Shown here one piece after another: positions 9,391 to 18,199 of a DNA stretch of 43,408 nucleotides; the stretch's first letter is position 1; every line of letters begins with the position of its first letter. Source of the stretch: Saccharicrinis sp. (GTDB taxonomy: Bacteria > Bacteroidota > Bacteroidia > Bacteroidales > Marinilabiliaceae); the NCBI GenBank assembly GCA_024635555.1, contig JAGXIO010000204.1:1-43408 (forward strand), read 5' to 3'. The position numbers were made by a program, and so were the translations under genes. The notes beneath the pieces are model-generated. The model had not been told where the DNA came from. It made no database searches and saw only the letters and a program-made list of their open reading frames with translations.

Positions 9391-10548
9391 ATGAAAAGTA
9401 TGCGCATGCTCATTTTTTTTTCCATTGTTTTTGGAATTCATTTTCTGGTAAATTTTTATATTTACAAACGTGGCATGCAAGGTCTGGAAGCTATGCCCTA
9501 CCTGATTCCCTGGTTACGAGGCCTTATGCTTTTTTTGGTTTTATCGTATCCGGCAGCACGATTTCTGGAGAAAATATGGTATTCGCCTGTTTCTTCTTTT
9601 ATTCATTGGGCAGGTGCATTTTGGTTTGCGGGTATGCTTTATTTTGTATTGCTTATTTTTGCTGCCGATTTAGTAAGATGGAGCAATATGCTGTTTCATT
9701 TTTTACCTGATAAACTTACAACTAACTATGCCCAGACAAAACTGGTGACTACCTATGTGGTTACCACAATTGTACTACTTACAGTTATTGCTGGCCATAT
9801 CAATGCATGGACACCCAAAATTGTAAAACAGACCATTAAAATAAACAAACCCGGGGGCGACAGAAAATCGGTTAAAATAGTAGCGGCTTCGGATATTCAT
9901 TTGGGCACCATCATTGGTCCGCGAAAAACAAACAAACTGGTAAACGCCATGAACGGCTTAAATCCGGATATTATTCTATTTGCCGGCGATGTGGTTGACG
10001 AAGATGTTAAACCTGTGATTGAGCAAAATTTGGGTAAAAACCTACTCAAACTCAAGGCTCCTTTAGGTGTGTACGCCATTACCGGCAACCATGAGTATAT
10101 CGGCGGTGCCGACGATGCTGTTCAGTATCTGCAACAGCATGGCATCCAGTTTTTAAGGGATACATCGATACTTATTGACAATAGCTTTTATCTTGTGGGC
10201 CGCGAGGACAAGGAAAAGAACACCTTTACACAAATACCCCGCAAAACGGTGCAAGACTTACTTGCAACCCTGGATATGCAAAAGCCCATAGTGATGTTAG
10301 ACCACCAGCCCTATAATTTGAATGTGGCAACGGAAGCCGGTATTGATTTTCAGATTAGTGGACATACCCATCATGGACAGTTGTGGCCCTTTAACTACAT
10401 TACGCAGCGGATTTTTGAAGTTAGCAGAGGTTACAAACAAAAAGGCAATAGCCATTTTTATGTGAGCACCGGATTTGGCACCTGGGGTCCACCGGTTAGA
10501 GTGGGGAACCGACCTGAAATATTGGAGATTACATTGGAATTTCAGTAG
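9391..10548 (+). CDS. Membrane-anchored calcineurin-like metallophosphoesterase
   Basis: 385 aa. The N-terminal 145 residues hold about four hydrophobic membrane segments. The C-terminal domain is a calcineurin-like phosphoesterase with all metal-site motifs in order: SDIHLG (about residues 168-173), FAGDVVDE, GNHEY, and GHTHHGQ near the end. This layout is that of the YkuE/YaeI group, whose characterised members act on phospholipid-type or lipid A-related substrates. The substrate here is unknown. The ORF start at 9391 is kept because it begins directly with the first membrane helix. It is followed by a repeat-rich gene-free stretch. Confidence 0.88.
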   Translation: MKSMRMLIFFSIVFGIHFLVNFYIYKRGMQGLEAMPYLIPWLRGLMLFLVLSYPAARFLEKIWYSPVSSFIHWAGAFWFAGMLYFVLLIFAADLVRWSNMLFHFLPDKLTTNYAQTKLVTTYVVTTIVLLTVIAGHINAWTPKIVKQTIKINKPGGDRKSVKIVAASDIHLGTIIGPRKTNKLVNAMNGLNPDIILFAGDVVDEDVKPVIEQNLGKNLLKLKAPLGVYAITGNHEYIGGADDAVQYLQQHGIQFLRDTSILIDNSFYLVGREDKEKNTFTQIPRKTVQDLLATLDMQKPIVMLDHQPYNLNVATEAGIDFQISGHTHHGQLWPFNYITQRIFEVSRGYKQKGNSHFYVSTGFGTWGPPVRVGNRPEILEITLEFQ

Positions 10549-10684
10549 GTTTTATCCCGTTAGGGTTATGTTCTATTAAAAGGATAAAACTCGCTTAGCG
10601 TTTAATTGCTCAATTTTCCGTCGGTAAACTAAGGAAACTAAAAATTGTATTTTGGTTAAAACCGATTCGCCCTATGTAATTCTA

Positions 10685-10792
10685 CACGGCATAAATGCCG
10701 TGCCTAGTTATGAAAATATTTTACCATTCATACATAATTAGCCCCAGGATTTATCCTGGGGGAAATTCATGGCAAATATCGGGCTTTAGCCC
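10685..10792. repeat. REP-like cluster of three short palindromes
   Basis: Three near-perfect palindromes with the same design, GC-rich arms around a TAAA/TTTA-type core: CACGGCATAAATGCCGTG (10685-10702, 8-bp arms), CCCCAGGAT-TT-ATCCTGGGG (10742-10761, 9-bp arms) and GGGCT-TT-AGCCC (10781-10792, 5-bp arms). Such units are typical of repetitive extragenic palindromes mobilised by RAYT/IS200-like transposases. No transposase gene is in the window. Confidence 0.6.
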
Positions 10793-10940
10793 AACTGCAT
10801 GCGCACTATTGCGAGAAAGCATGGTGGTGTTTACCTAGAAAAAAAAACAATCGACATTAATAGGTTTATATCTACCCAACTCTAAAGAAAATCCCAAAGC
10901 TTGTCCACGTACTGGATTAGTAAACTCTCTACCTCCATTA

Positions 10941-10983
10941 CAAAAAACGCTCAACAGTTTTATAAACCGTTGAGCGTTTTTTG
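10941..10983 (-). terminator. Terminator of the SLT/LysM gene
   Basis: 20-base arms 10941-10960 and 10964-10983 with a TAT loop. On the plus strand the stem has one A-C mismatch, but on the minus strand the same position is a G-U wobble and the stem is followed by a run of six U. The geometry fits termination of the minus-strand gene ending at 10998. Confidence 0.85.
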
Positions 10984-10997
10984 TAAAGATAAATTTA

Positions 10998-12575
10998 TTA
11001 ACCCTTACGTGGTATTTTTAATCTTTGTCCGGGGCTAATTTTGGAGGCATCCTTTAAACTGTTTGCCTGCATAATATTTTCGTTGGAGATACCTGGAAAA
11101 CGTTTGGCAATACTCCAAAGACTATCGCCACTTTGTACCGTATAATATTCGTAATCGCCATCGTTGACTTGCGATGTTGTTTGCTGGCTATTCGCGGGTT
11201 TAGCTGAAGCAGTTACCGTTTTACCTTTAGATGCCTGCTTTTGGGCATAGCTCATGGTATTTATTTTTTTGTAATGATCTGCCTTATCGTTAGGCACATA
11301 AACTACCAATTTTTGTCCTACCTTAATAAGGTTACGGCTAATGTTATTCCAATATTTCAGGTCGGATGTATATACATCAAACCACTCCGCTATCAAACCA
11401 ACCGCATCTCCCGATCTAACGGTATAATATACTTTAGTTTTATTTTTAGGCGCCGAAACTGGTGTGTTATGATTGCTCTCTGGGCCAACTTCCAAACGGT
11501 TTGAGGCAAAGTATTTTTCGCGTTGATAACCAAAAATAGAGTCCTCCATGGATATAAACTTTTCAGTGGCACCAAAGGGCAGAGTAAGGCTATAAGCTTT
11601 ATTTTTGGCTGGAATAACATCTTTCCTATATTGCGGATTTAAAGCACGCAATTGTTCCATCGGGGTACCGGTAACTGCTGCAATCTGTTCAAAATGCAAC
11701 AAGTCCGAAATCATTACAGTATCGGTTGCCTGGGGAATATCGGCCGGTTTGGGTTGAATAAGATGCTCATTATAATAATTCATGGTATAAGCGGCAGCAA
11801 TAAAAGCTGGCACATAACCTCTAGTTTCCTTGGGCAAGCGATGATATATCTGCCAAAAATCCCGTTTTCCACCCGAACGGTGAATGGCTTTGTTCACATT
11901 GCCTGGACCACAATTATAGGCTGCAATAACTAAATACCAGTCGCCATAAATATTATATAAATCCTTCAAAAATTTAACGGCTGCTTGGGTTGCCTTTGCT
12001 GGGTCTCTACGATCATCGACATACGAATCGAGTTGAAGACCATACATGCGGCCTGTGCCATACATAAACTGCCATAAACCTGAGGCGCCGGCTCTTGAAA
12101 AAGCCCTTGGATTAAGCGCCGATTCAATGATGGGCAGATATTTGAGTTCTAACGGCAAATTGGCGGCATCTAACGCCTCTTCAAACATTGGAAAATAATA
12201 ATCCGACAGTCCGAGCATCATCTCAACCTGTCCGCGCTTTCGCTGGGTATAAAGCTCAATATAAGCCTTAACCTTTGTGTTATAAGGGAATTCGATGGGC
12301 GATTCAATAGCCTGTAAGCGTTGAATATATATCGAATCTGGAATGTCTTTCGGAAAACTTAAAGGCATTACACTTAACTCCGCATCCACACTTACACTTA
12401 CGGTGTCTAAATTTTCCGTAAACGAACCGTCCTCCACATCATTGTCGAGCACTACGGAATCCTGCTGGAGCGTGTCCATAATAATGGTCAACGAATCTGT
12501 AATTATAGTTTGTTGTGCTTCAATAGAATTGAATAGTAAAATCGCTACCGCACCAATCGTCAAAAACCTAATCAT
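10998..12575 (-). CDS. Lytic transglycosylase with SLT and two LysM domains (MltD-like)
   Basis: 525 aa with a Sec signal peptide (1 to about 20, ending SIEA). The SLT (transglycosylase family 1) domain spans about 135-260, with catalytic Glu151 in PIIESALNP, the GLWQFM motif and AAYNCGPGNV. Two LysM peptidoglycan-binding modules follow: one at about 383-430 (YYTVRSGDAVGLIAEWF) and one at the C-terminus (YYTVQSGDSLWSIAKRF). It cleaves the glycan backbone of peptidoglycan to 1,6-anhydro ends in the periplasm. Unlike E. coli MltD there is no lipobox. It lies downstream of the DUF5683 gene and parB on the same strand, a gene order common in Bacteroidota that links chromosome segregation with wall turnover. 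Confidence 0.93.
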   Translation of the reverse strand: MIRFLTIGAVAILLFNSIEAQQTIITDSLTIIMDTLQQDSVVLDNDVEDGSFTENLDTVSVSVDAELSVMPLSFPKDIPDSIYIQRLQAIESPIEFPYNTKVKAYIELYTQRKRGQVEMMLGLSDYYFPMFEEALDAANLPLELKYLPIIESALNPRAFSRAGASGLWQFMYGTGRMYGLQLDSYVDDRRDPAKATQAAVKFLKDLYNIYGDWYLVIAAYNCGPGNVNKAIHRSGGKRDFWQIYHRLPKETRGYVPAFIAAAYTMNYYNEHLIQPKPADIPQATDTVMISDLLHFEQIAAVTGTPMEQLRALNPQYRKDVIPAKNKAYSLTLPFGATEKFISMEDSIFGYQREKYFASNRLEVGPESNHNTPVSAPKNKTKVYYTVRSGDAVGLIAEWFDVYTSDLKYWNNISRNLIKVGQKLVVYVPNDKADHYKKINTMSYAQKQASKGKTVTASAKPANSQQTTSQVNDGDYEYYTVQSGDSLWSIAKRFPGISNENIMQANSLKDASKISPGQRLKIPRKG

Positions 12576-12638
12576 TTCTTTGTATTTTTTTTGTTGTGTT
12601 AATAAATCTTTTAATATTCGTTTAGTTTAACCAAACGT

Positions 12639-13292
12639 CTAAAATATAAAGCGTACCTGTACGCCCATCCCGTTATAACCACCATACATGGGCGTGATGG
12701 TTGGCTCTATATGCAAACTTAAATCATTGCTAACATCAAATGTTTTAAAGTGTGCATCCACGCTGGCGTCCACCAGATTTAATACATAAACCAAAGCCAG
12801 TCCCACGTAACTTAAGTCTCTATATTTTTTATAATATTTCTTTCTACTCTCCAATGCCCTTTGAAACCAATCGGCATATTGTCCACCTTCGGTTACCTGA
12901 TCTTCCCTTAAACTTGGGGGTAACACTGCCAAATAGCTTTTGTTTGAAGGATCCTGAATCAGGATATCACGATATGCCCTTCTGTATTTTTTATAATTTG
13001 TGGTATTAAAATCCAAACCATAAATAACCCCACCAATACCAGCATATAAAATAGGTATTTTCCAATACTTTTTATTATAGGCCTGACCCAATCCGGGCAA
13101 AATAGCTGAGTAAAAAGTAGCTTTATGCGGCGAATGTGGCTGAACCGTCAGCGGGGTAACAAAAATGGTATCTACCGAAATAATCGCTGGTTCATCGTTT
13201 TGGGCCAGTGCCTGATTTGCACTTAAAAAAATTGCTACAAAAGCGGCTAAAAGCGCCAATACCCTATATTTATTCACCGATAAAAATTTCAA
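12639..13292 (-). CDS. DUF5683-type membrane protein
   Basis: 217 aa with a signal peptide (1 to about 30, ending ANQALAQ). The next part, SPHKATFYSAILPGLGQAYNKKYWKIPILYAG, is the hallmark of the DUF5683 family, followed by a membrane segment (about 80-95), a Lys/Tyr-rich stretch (YKKYRRAYRD; ESRKKYYKKYRDLSYVGLALVY) and a second membrane segment, ending in a beta-rich tail (GVQVRFIF). Function unknown. The family is commonly found after parB in Bacteroidota and may be an inner-membrane or envelope protein. The start at 13292 lies 38 bases from the parB stop. Confidence 0.8.
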   Translation of the reverse strand: MKFLSVNKYRVLALLAAFVAIFLSANQALAQNDEPAIISVDTIFVTPLTVQPHSPHKATFYSAILPGLGQAYNKKYWKIPILYAGIGGVIYGLDFNTTNYKKYRRAYRDILIQDPSNKSYLAVLPPSLREDQVTEGGQYADWFQRALESRKKYYKKYRDLSYVGLALVYVLNLVDASVDAHFKTFDVSNDLSLHIEPTITPMYGGYNGMGVQVRFIF

Positions 13293-13330
13293 ATAATTAT
13301 TTTTTATAACGGGTGCTTTTGCAACAAAAA

Positions 13331-14212
13331 CTATTCCTTACTATTCAGCTTGTCCAAAACAGCTATTATCCGCTCCAAATCTTCATCCGATTTAAAAGGA
13401 ATAACAATTTTCCCATCCCCTTTTTGGCTCCGGGTAAATTGGACTTTGGTATTAAACAACGAAGATATCTGATTGCCCAAGTGATTATATTCTTCGGGCA
13501 TAGCCACTTTTTCCTTGGCAGGAGCCGCTTCTTTTTTTGGTGTTGACAGCTCCCTTACAAGTTCCTCTACTTTACGTACAGAATAATCGTTGGTTACTAT
13601 TTCGTGGAATATTTTTGTTTGTTCTGCCCCATCTTCAATCCCAATAATAGCACGAGCATGACCCATACCCAGTTTTTTATCGCGCAGTCCCAGCTGTATT
13701 TCCGCGGGCAACTTTAATAAACGTAGATAATTGGTTACGGTAGCTCGCTTCTTACCAACCCGCTCCGACATGCTCTCCTGCGTAAGTTTACACTCGTCTA
13801 TAAGTCGCTGGTAACTAATGGCTATCTCAATAGGATCGAGGTCTTCGCGCTGAATGTTTTCAACCAGTGCCATCTCCAGCATGGTTTCGTCATCAGCGGT
13901 GCGTACGTAGGCAGGTATTTTTATAAGTCCGGCTAATTTGGAAGCTCTAAACCTTCGTTCACCGGCAATCAGCTCATATTTATCGCCGCTCTTACGCACG
14001 GTAAGTGGCTGTATAACACCAATCTCACGTATAGACGTAGCCAACTCTTCCAGTTTCTCTTCATCAAATCGTGTTCGTGGCTGCCAGGGATTGGCAACGA
14101 TTTTACTCAGCTCAATTTCGTCCATCCCCTCCAAAGGTTTTCCTCTGGATACATCTTCCGTATTGTCTATCAGGGCTCCTAACCCTCTTCCTAAAGCACT
14201 TTTTTTAGCCAT
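13331..14212 (-). CDS. parB: Chromosome partitioning protein ParB
   Basis: 293 aa. N-terminal ParB/Srx CTPase domain with ELSKIVANPWQPR, the CTP-binding GERRFR motif at residues 84-89 and LVENIQREDLDP. Central helix-turn-helix at about 143-166 (KLTQESMSERVGKKRATVTNYLRLLKLP), and a C-terminal dimerisation region ending LDKLNSKE. ParB loads as a CTP-dependent clamp at parS sites to build the partition complex. The start is 2 bases from the parA stop, so the two are translationally coupled. I could not find a canonical parS palindrome in the window. Confidence 0.97.
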   Translation of the reverse strand: MAKKSALGRGLGALIDNTEDVSRGKPLEGMDEIELSKIVANPWQPRTRFDEEKLEELATSIREIGVIQPLTVRKSGDKYELIAGERRFRASKLAGLIKIPAYVRTADDETMLEMALVENIQREDLDPIEIAISYQRLIDECKLTQESMSERVGKKRATVTNYLRLLKLPAEIQLGLRDKKLGMGHARAIIGIEDGAEQTKIFHEIVTNDYSVRKVEELVRELSTPKKEAAPAKEKVAMPEEYNHLGNQISSLFNTKVQFTRSQKGDGKIVIPFKSDEDLERIIAVLDKLNSKE

Positions 14213-14214
14213 CT

Positions 14215-15015
14215 TTATTTTATCACTTTATCTTTGCTGTCCATCTTGGTCATGTTGTTCTTTTGCAAAAGTTCTCTAGCCAAATCTAAATAATTAGTGG
14301 CTCCTTTGCTGGTGGCATCATACTCCACCACTGCCTTACCATAGCTTGGTGCCTCGCTCAATTTAATGTTGCGGACAATCAAGGTTTCAAAAACCATGTC
14401 CTGAAAATGGCGCTGAACCTCCTCCACTACCTGATTTGACAAGCGCAGACGCGAATCGTACATCGTCAGTAAAAAGCCTTCAATTTCTAAAGCTTTGTTC
14501 AGGCGGCTTTGAATTATCTTAATTGTATTTAACAGCTTACCCAGCCCTTCGAGGGCAAAGTACTCACACTGAACAGGTATAATTACCGAGTCGGCTGCCG
14601 TAAGGGAGTTAACGGTAATTAAACCTAGTGAAGGTGAACAGTCGATAAAAATAAAATCATACATGTCCCTTATTTTGTTGAGCACATTTTTCAATACATT
14701 TTCCCTGTTCGGACGATTTAGTATTTCAATTTCGGCACCTACCAAATCAATATGCGAAGGCAAGATATCCAAACCTTCAATTTGTGTTTTCAGCAAGGCC
14801 GTTTTTGGATCAATACCATCCACAATACATTCATATATACTGGCATCAATCTCTCTTAGGTCAAAACCAAACCCGGAAGTAGAATTTGCCTGTGGATCGG
14901 CGTCAACAACTAATATTTTATACTCTAAAACTGCTAAACTTGCAGCCAGGTTTATAGCTGTAGTTGTTTTTCCTACGCCTCCCTTTTGATTTGCCAATGC
15001 AATAATCTTTCCCAT
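14215..15015 (-). CDS. parA: Chromosome partitioning ATPase ParA/Soj
   Basis: 266 aa, Walker-type ParA ATPase: deviant Walker A KGGVGKTT at residues 11-18, switch I around DADPQANST, and Walker B FIFIDCSPSLGLITVN. It drives segregation of ParB-bound origins through ATP-dependent nucleoid binding. The length (266) and lack of an N-terminal HTH mark it as chromosomal (Soj-type) rather than the long plasmid ParA type. First gene of the parA-parB-DUF5683-transglycosylase run. No TAnnTTTG element is clear in the 228 bases upstream. Confidence 0.97.
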   Translation of the reverse strand: MGKIIALANQKGGVGKTTTAINLAASLAVLEYKILVVDADPQANSTSGFGFDLREIDASIYECIVDGIDPKTALLKTQIEGLDILPSHIDLVGAEIEILNRPNRENVLKNVLNKIRDMYDFIFIDCSPSLGLITVNSLTAADSVIIPVQCEYFALEGLGKLLNTIKIIQSRLNKALEIEGFLLTMYDSRLRLSNQVVEEVQRHFQDMVFETLIVRNIKLSEAPSYGKAVVEYDATSKGATNYLDLARELLQKNNMTKMDSKDKVIK

Positions 15016-15243
15016 ATTACGGAAATTAAAATATTAATTTAGCTCTATAATAATCCTATATAATCCTTTGCATTTTGTGGTTTGCCGATAAGGTGGTTAT
15101 ATCATTTCCACCTACCTACAGCATCGCCTACCTACTTGCAAAAGGCAGTCAAAGTTAAACTTTTAATTAAAACATCTTATACTAAAAAACGTTTAAAAAT
15201 ATACGTCTGACAATCAAATATGTACAGACTCTAATACAAAATT

Positions 15244-16245
15244 TTATACGCTAATTTTTTGTACACATTCCTTTAAAAGCAATTCTTTTTTTATTGGCAC
15301 CACCCCCGACTGTTCGCACACCAAGCCTCCTGCCATGTTGGCCACACGTGCTATCAAACCAGGTTCCATTCCTGACGTCAAACATAGTGCGCTTACACCT
15401 ATTACTGTATCGCCAGCCCCCGAAACATCTGATATGCTCCGTATTTCGGCTGGTATAATAATCGGCTGGCCATCTTTGTGTTTCACAAACACGCCATGCT
15501 CCGAAAGGGTGATCATGAGAATATCGATATTTTGCTTTTTTTGAAATTCTATTGCTGCCTCAGTCAATTGTTGCGTTTGCCCTTTTTTTAATTCGAGTTT
15601 ACAACCGTCGTTAAACTCTTTAAAATTGGGTTTAAAAAGGCTTACGTTTTTGTAATCGTTGAAGTTACGTTTTTTAGGATCCACTAAGGTAAGAATACTT
15701 TTTTCCATGGCAAGCACCACCACTTTTTGTATCACCGATGGGGTGATGACTCCCTTGTCGTAATCCTCAAAAACTATGGCATCTATCCTGTTTTTTTGCA
15801 GTACTTGCATCAATTTTGTCATCAGCTTTTCCTCAGACAAATAGTCAATGGGCGTGCATATTTCCTCATCTACTCGCAATAAATGCTGGTTTTGACTCAT
15901 CACGCGGGTTTTTACCGTTGTCATGCGTTCTTTGCATTTTACTATTCCTTCGGTGCTTAGGTTTTGCTGGTGCAGCAGTTTCACAAAGTCGGCAGCGCGC
16001 AGATCGTCGCCTATAACTGAACAAAGAATAGGCTTAGCTCCCAGTGCTTGTATGTTTAAAGCCACGTTGGCAGCACCCCCCAAGCGGTTCTCTCGCCCTA
16101 CCCCCGACAATATGGGTACAGGAGCTTCGGGTGAAATACGGTTAACATCTCCCCACAAATACGAATCGATCATCACATCGCCCAAGATCAGGATGTTTTT
16201 ATCGTTAAACGACTCGAACAGTCGTGAAAAGTAATTTTGTGCCAT
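15244..16245 (-). CDS. hldA: D-glycero-beta-D-manno-heptose-7-phosphate kinase (RfaE1/HldA)
   Basis: 333-aa PfkB-family sugar kinase. PfkB signature 1 is RLGGAANVALNIQALGA (about 54-70). Signature 2 is ISDVSGAGDTVIGV with the anion-hole GAGD at 276-279 and catalytic Asp279. The N-terminus FNDKNILILGDVMIDSYLWGDVNRISPEAPVP is typical of RfaE domain 1. It phosphorylates C1 of heptose 7-phosphate on the way to ADP-heptose for LPS core. The length covers only the kinase, so the adenylyltransferase (RfaE2/HldC) must be a separate gene elsewhere, unlike bifunctional HldE of enterobacteria. A TATCTTTG box lies 16 bases upstream, so the leader is very short. Confidence 0.92.
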   Translation of the reverse strand: MAQNYFSRLFESFNDKNILILGDVMIDSYLWGDVNRISPEAPVPILSGVGRENRLGGAANVALNIQALGAKPILCSVIGDDLRAADFVKLLHQQNLSTEGIVKCKERMTTVKTRVMSQNQHLLRVDEEICTPIDYLSEEKLMTKLMQVLQKNRIDAIVFEDYDKGVITPSVIQKVVVLAMEKSILTLVDPKKRNFNDYKNVSLFKPNFKEFNDGCKLELKKGQTQQLTEAAIEFQKKQNIDILMITLSEHGVFVKHKDGQPIIIPAEIRSISDVSGAGDTVIGVSALCLTSGMEPGLIARVANMAGGLVCEQSGVVPIKKELLLKECVQKISV

Positions 16246-16260
16246 TGCTTAATTTTTGCA

Positions 16261-16268
16261 CAAAGATA
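16261..16268 (-). promoter_or_regulatory. Probable -7 element of hldA
   Basis: Minus-strand TATCTTTG fits TAnnTTTG exactly. Predicted transcription start near 16254 gives a leader of only about 10 bases before the start codon at 16245. No -33 TTTG at the usual spacing. Confidence 0.5.
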
Positions 16269-16363
16269 AAAAAAATGGGCAAGTAAGGTAGGTAATGAAG
16301 ATTGATGTGCCAGAAATGAAGTATACCAAATGGATAATCGGCATTTTAGTATATTTTATGATT

Positions 16364-17293
16364 TTAAATCGCTAAGGTAAATCGCTCGGTGCAATACACC
16401 TCGGCGCCAAACCTTTGTTTTAGGTATAGCAAGCTGGCATTTACGCCCTCATCGGTCATGCATGTACCCATATCGATATACTTCTTGGTTTTTTTGTACT
16501 GGCTGATAAAAAGATAGTACAAGGCATGTATGGCGCGGTTTGTGCGTCCATTGTCGGAGGTGGCTATATACTGCATTTTAACAACTGATCCATTGTCGAA
16601 AAGGAGCGTGCCGGCATCTATGTGTTTTGTGTTGGCATTTCGGATGAGAAAAAGCTTGATGTTATTCGGAAACAACTCTACCAATTTCTTTATCTCTTCG
16701 ATCGTATGAACCGGCTTTGAGCCATGTTGTTGTTTTAAATTTTGTTCTAAAACCGCCCAAAATTCATCCAGCGAACTATCCTCATCCACAAAAAAATCAT
16801 CAAGACGTAATTTTCTTTTTTCGATGCTCGACTTTGGGAACTTATGATTTGCACAATGGACAAAAGCCCCAATATCCTGCTTTTGCTGTTGCAACTGGCG
16901 ATGGTTAAATAAATAGTCTTGAATTTGACTAAGGGAGGATGTATAAAATAACGGTTGACTTTTAACAATCATTTGTGTTAGTCCTTCCCCATATAAAAAT
17001 GAAATAAACTGCTCTAAATACAAAGATGCCTTTTCGTAGGCAAAATGCGGCTCATGAATCATGCTACCAAATGTCAATCCTTGATGACTATAGAAGATGC
17101 CATTATCCATGTTTCCGGGCAATAGGCATTTTAATTTACCTTTTTCGCAGAGCATAAGCGATAGGTCGGTAAAGCGATCGCTATGATACTCGATATAATC
17201 ACGGTAAAAAAGAAACGAAAAATTATCCGATAGTCTTACAAACGCATCCCACTCGGCTTTGTATTCGGTGCTGTATTTAATTACCTGCATCAT
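16364..17293 (-). CDS. GNAT / FemAB-like acyltransferase
   Basis: 309 aa. The first 150 residues (YKAEWDAFVRLSDNFSFLFYRDYIEYH) and the last half (IDAGTLLFDNGSVVKMQYIATSDNGR ... HALYYLFISQYKKTKKYIDMG) look like the duplicated GNAT fold of FemAB/BioF2-like acyltransferases. The segment YIDMGTCMTDEGVNASLLYLKQRFGAE near the C-terminus is shared with proteins found next to WxcM-like cupins. It likely acylates an amino sugar in a surface polysaccharide pathway. The start overlaps the upstream cupin stop by 17 bases, so the two are translationally coupled. Start chosen as the first of two adjacent Met codons. Confidence 0.7.
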   Translation of the reverse strand: MMQVIKYSTEYKAEWDAFVRLSDNFSFLFYRDYIEYHSDRFTDLSLMLCEKGKLKCLLPGNMDNGIFYSHQGLTFGSMIHEPHFAYEKASLYLEQFISFLYGEGLTQMIVKSQPLFYTSSLSQIQDYLFNHRQLQQQKQDIGAFVHCANHKFPKSSIEKRKLRLDDFFVDEDSSLDEFWAVLEQNLKQQHGSKPVHTIEEIKKLVELFPNNIKLFLIRNANTKHIDAGTLLFDNGSVVKMQYIATSDNGRTNRAIHALYYLFISQYKKTKKYIDMGTCMTDEGVNASLLYLKQRFGAEVYCTERFTLAI

Positions 17294-17687
17294 TAATAAA
17301 CTCCTTGTAATCCTTTATATAATCGCTGTCTAAAAACACATCAGAAGCCATAACCAAAACTACGCTTGCCGTACTAAACGATTTAAGTTCTCGCCAAATG
17401 CCGGGTACAATATGGAGACCTTTAGCGGGGTTATTCAAAAAAATGGTTTTCTTTTTTTTGCCATCGTCAATTAAAATATCAAAGCTACCACTGGCGGCAA
17501 ACACCAGCTCGTGCTGCTCAATATGGGCATGCCCTCCTCTTTCGGCTGCCGTGGGTATGTCGTAGGTAAAATATATCCGTTTTATGTCAAAGGGTGTAGA
17601 GTCTCCTGACTCGGTAAAAGTGAGCGAACCCTTGTGCGAACCCTTCTTGTTAAGCTCTATTATTTTGCAATCATCAATATTGGCCAT
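17277..17687 (-). CDS. WxcM/FdtA-type cupin (sugar 3,4-ketoisomerase-like)
   Basis: 136-aa single cupin. The signature ERGGHAHIEQHELVFAASGS carries the two conserved His (53 and 55) of the FdtA/QdtA/WxcM-C family, which isomerise dTDP-4-keto-6-deoxyglucose to 3-keto sugars that are then aminated and acylated. The downstream acyltransferase overlapping it by 17 bases fits the last step of such a pathway. The aminotransferase (FdtB type) expected in a full pathway is not in the window. A second, weaker copy lies 21 bases upstream, so the genes probably form one operon. Confidence 0.82.
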   Translation of the reverse strand: MANIDDCKIIELNKKGSHKGSLTFTESGDSTPFDIKRIYFTYDIPTAAERGGHAHIEQHELVFAASGSFDILIDDGKKKKTIFLNNPAKGLHIVPGIWRELKSFSTASVVLVMASDVFLDSDYIKDYKEFINDAGN

Positions 17688-17708
17688 AATAACCTTTTTT
17701 TACTTGGT

Positions 17709-18122
17709 TTAACGGCTAAGGTTATATAGCCTAATATACTCCATAAAATCTCTGATATATTCACAATCACTGAACATGGTATCCGAAACCACAAGACACA
17801 CACTATTAGAGGTGAAATCGTTTATTTCCCTCCATGTCATTTTAGGTACGAATAATCCTTTATTGGTGCGGCTCATGCGGTAAGTAGTATTTTTTTCGCC
17901 ACAGCTAACCTCAACTGTGAAGGCGCCTGAAAGGGGTATGATAAACTCCGCTGTGTTTGTATAGGCATGACCTCCACGTCCTTCACCACCGGGCACATCA
18001 TATATCCAATAGGCCCTGTTTATCTTAAACGGGATATGGTTGCCCTCCTCCAAAAAACTCAAATTGCCTCTTAAATCTTTAATTTTTGGAAGTTCTATCT
18101 CTGTTACCTCGTTATAAACCAT
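17709..18122 (-). CDS. WxcM/FdtA-like cupin, divergent paralogue
   Basis: 137 aa from the start chosen here. The frame is open up to 18194, but the upstream part (MFFYIRSDKIK...) lies across a TATCTTTG promoter element at 18147-18154, and the domain begins at MVYNEVTEIELPKIKD, so 18122 is preferred. The cupin matches its downstream neighbour (RGNLSFLEEGNHIPFKINRAYWIYDVPGGEGRGGHAYTNTAEFIIPLSG), but the second catalytic-site His is Tyr54 (HAY instead of HAH). It may have altered chemistry or act as a partner subunit. Divergent from upp. Confidence 0.75.
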   Translation of the reverse strand: MVYNEVTEIELPKIKDLRGNLSFLEEGNHIPFKINRAYWIYDVPGGEGRGGHAYTNTAEFIIPLSGAFTVEVSCGEKNTTYRMSRTNKGLFVPKMTWREINDFTSNSVCLVVSDTMFSDCEYIRDFMEYIRLYNLSR

Positions 18123-18130
18123 GGAATATT

Positions 18131-18138
18131 TATATTTG
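18131..18138 (+). promoter_or_regulatory. Probable -7 element of upp
   Basis: TATATTTG fits TAnnTTTG. It lies 62 bases before the upp start and just inside the divergent cupin promoter region. No good -33 element. Confidence 0.4.
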
Positions 18139-18146
18139 CAATGCTT

Positions 18147-18154
18147 CAAAGATA
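18147..18154 (-). promoter_or_regulatory. Probable -7 element of the cupin operon
   Basis: Minus-strand TATCTTTG, an exact TAnnTTTG match, 25 bases before the preferred start at 18122. It would make the longer reading frame start (18194) untranscribed. Confidence 0.5.
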
Positions 18155-18199
18155 TGTATAATTTTATTTTATCGCTTCTAATATAAAAAAACAAGCCCG

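Larger units (their letters stand above)
10549..10997. other. Gene-free stretch with REP-like palindromes and a terminator
   Basis: 449 bases without an ORF. It holds three short palindromes with an AT core (10685-10792, listed separately) and the terminator of the downstream minus-strand gene (10941-10983). Nothing else could be recognised. Confidence 0.6.

Noticed and set aside
13331-15243. parS site near parAB
   Set aside because: Looked for a TGTTTCACGTGAAACA-like palindrome; only isolated CACGTG cores without the flanks were found (for example near 1999 and 15346).
18123-18194. N-terminal extension of the second cupin
   Set aside because: Lies across the TATCTTTG promoter element and has no similarity to the cupin family start.
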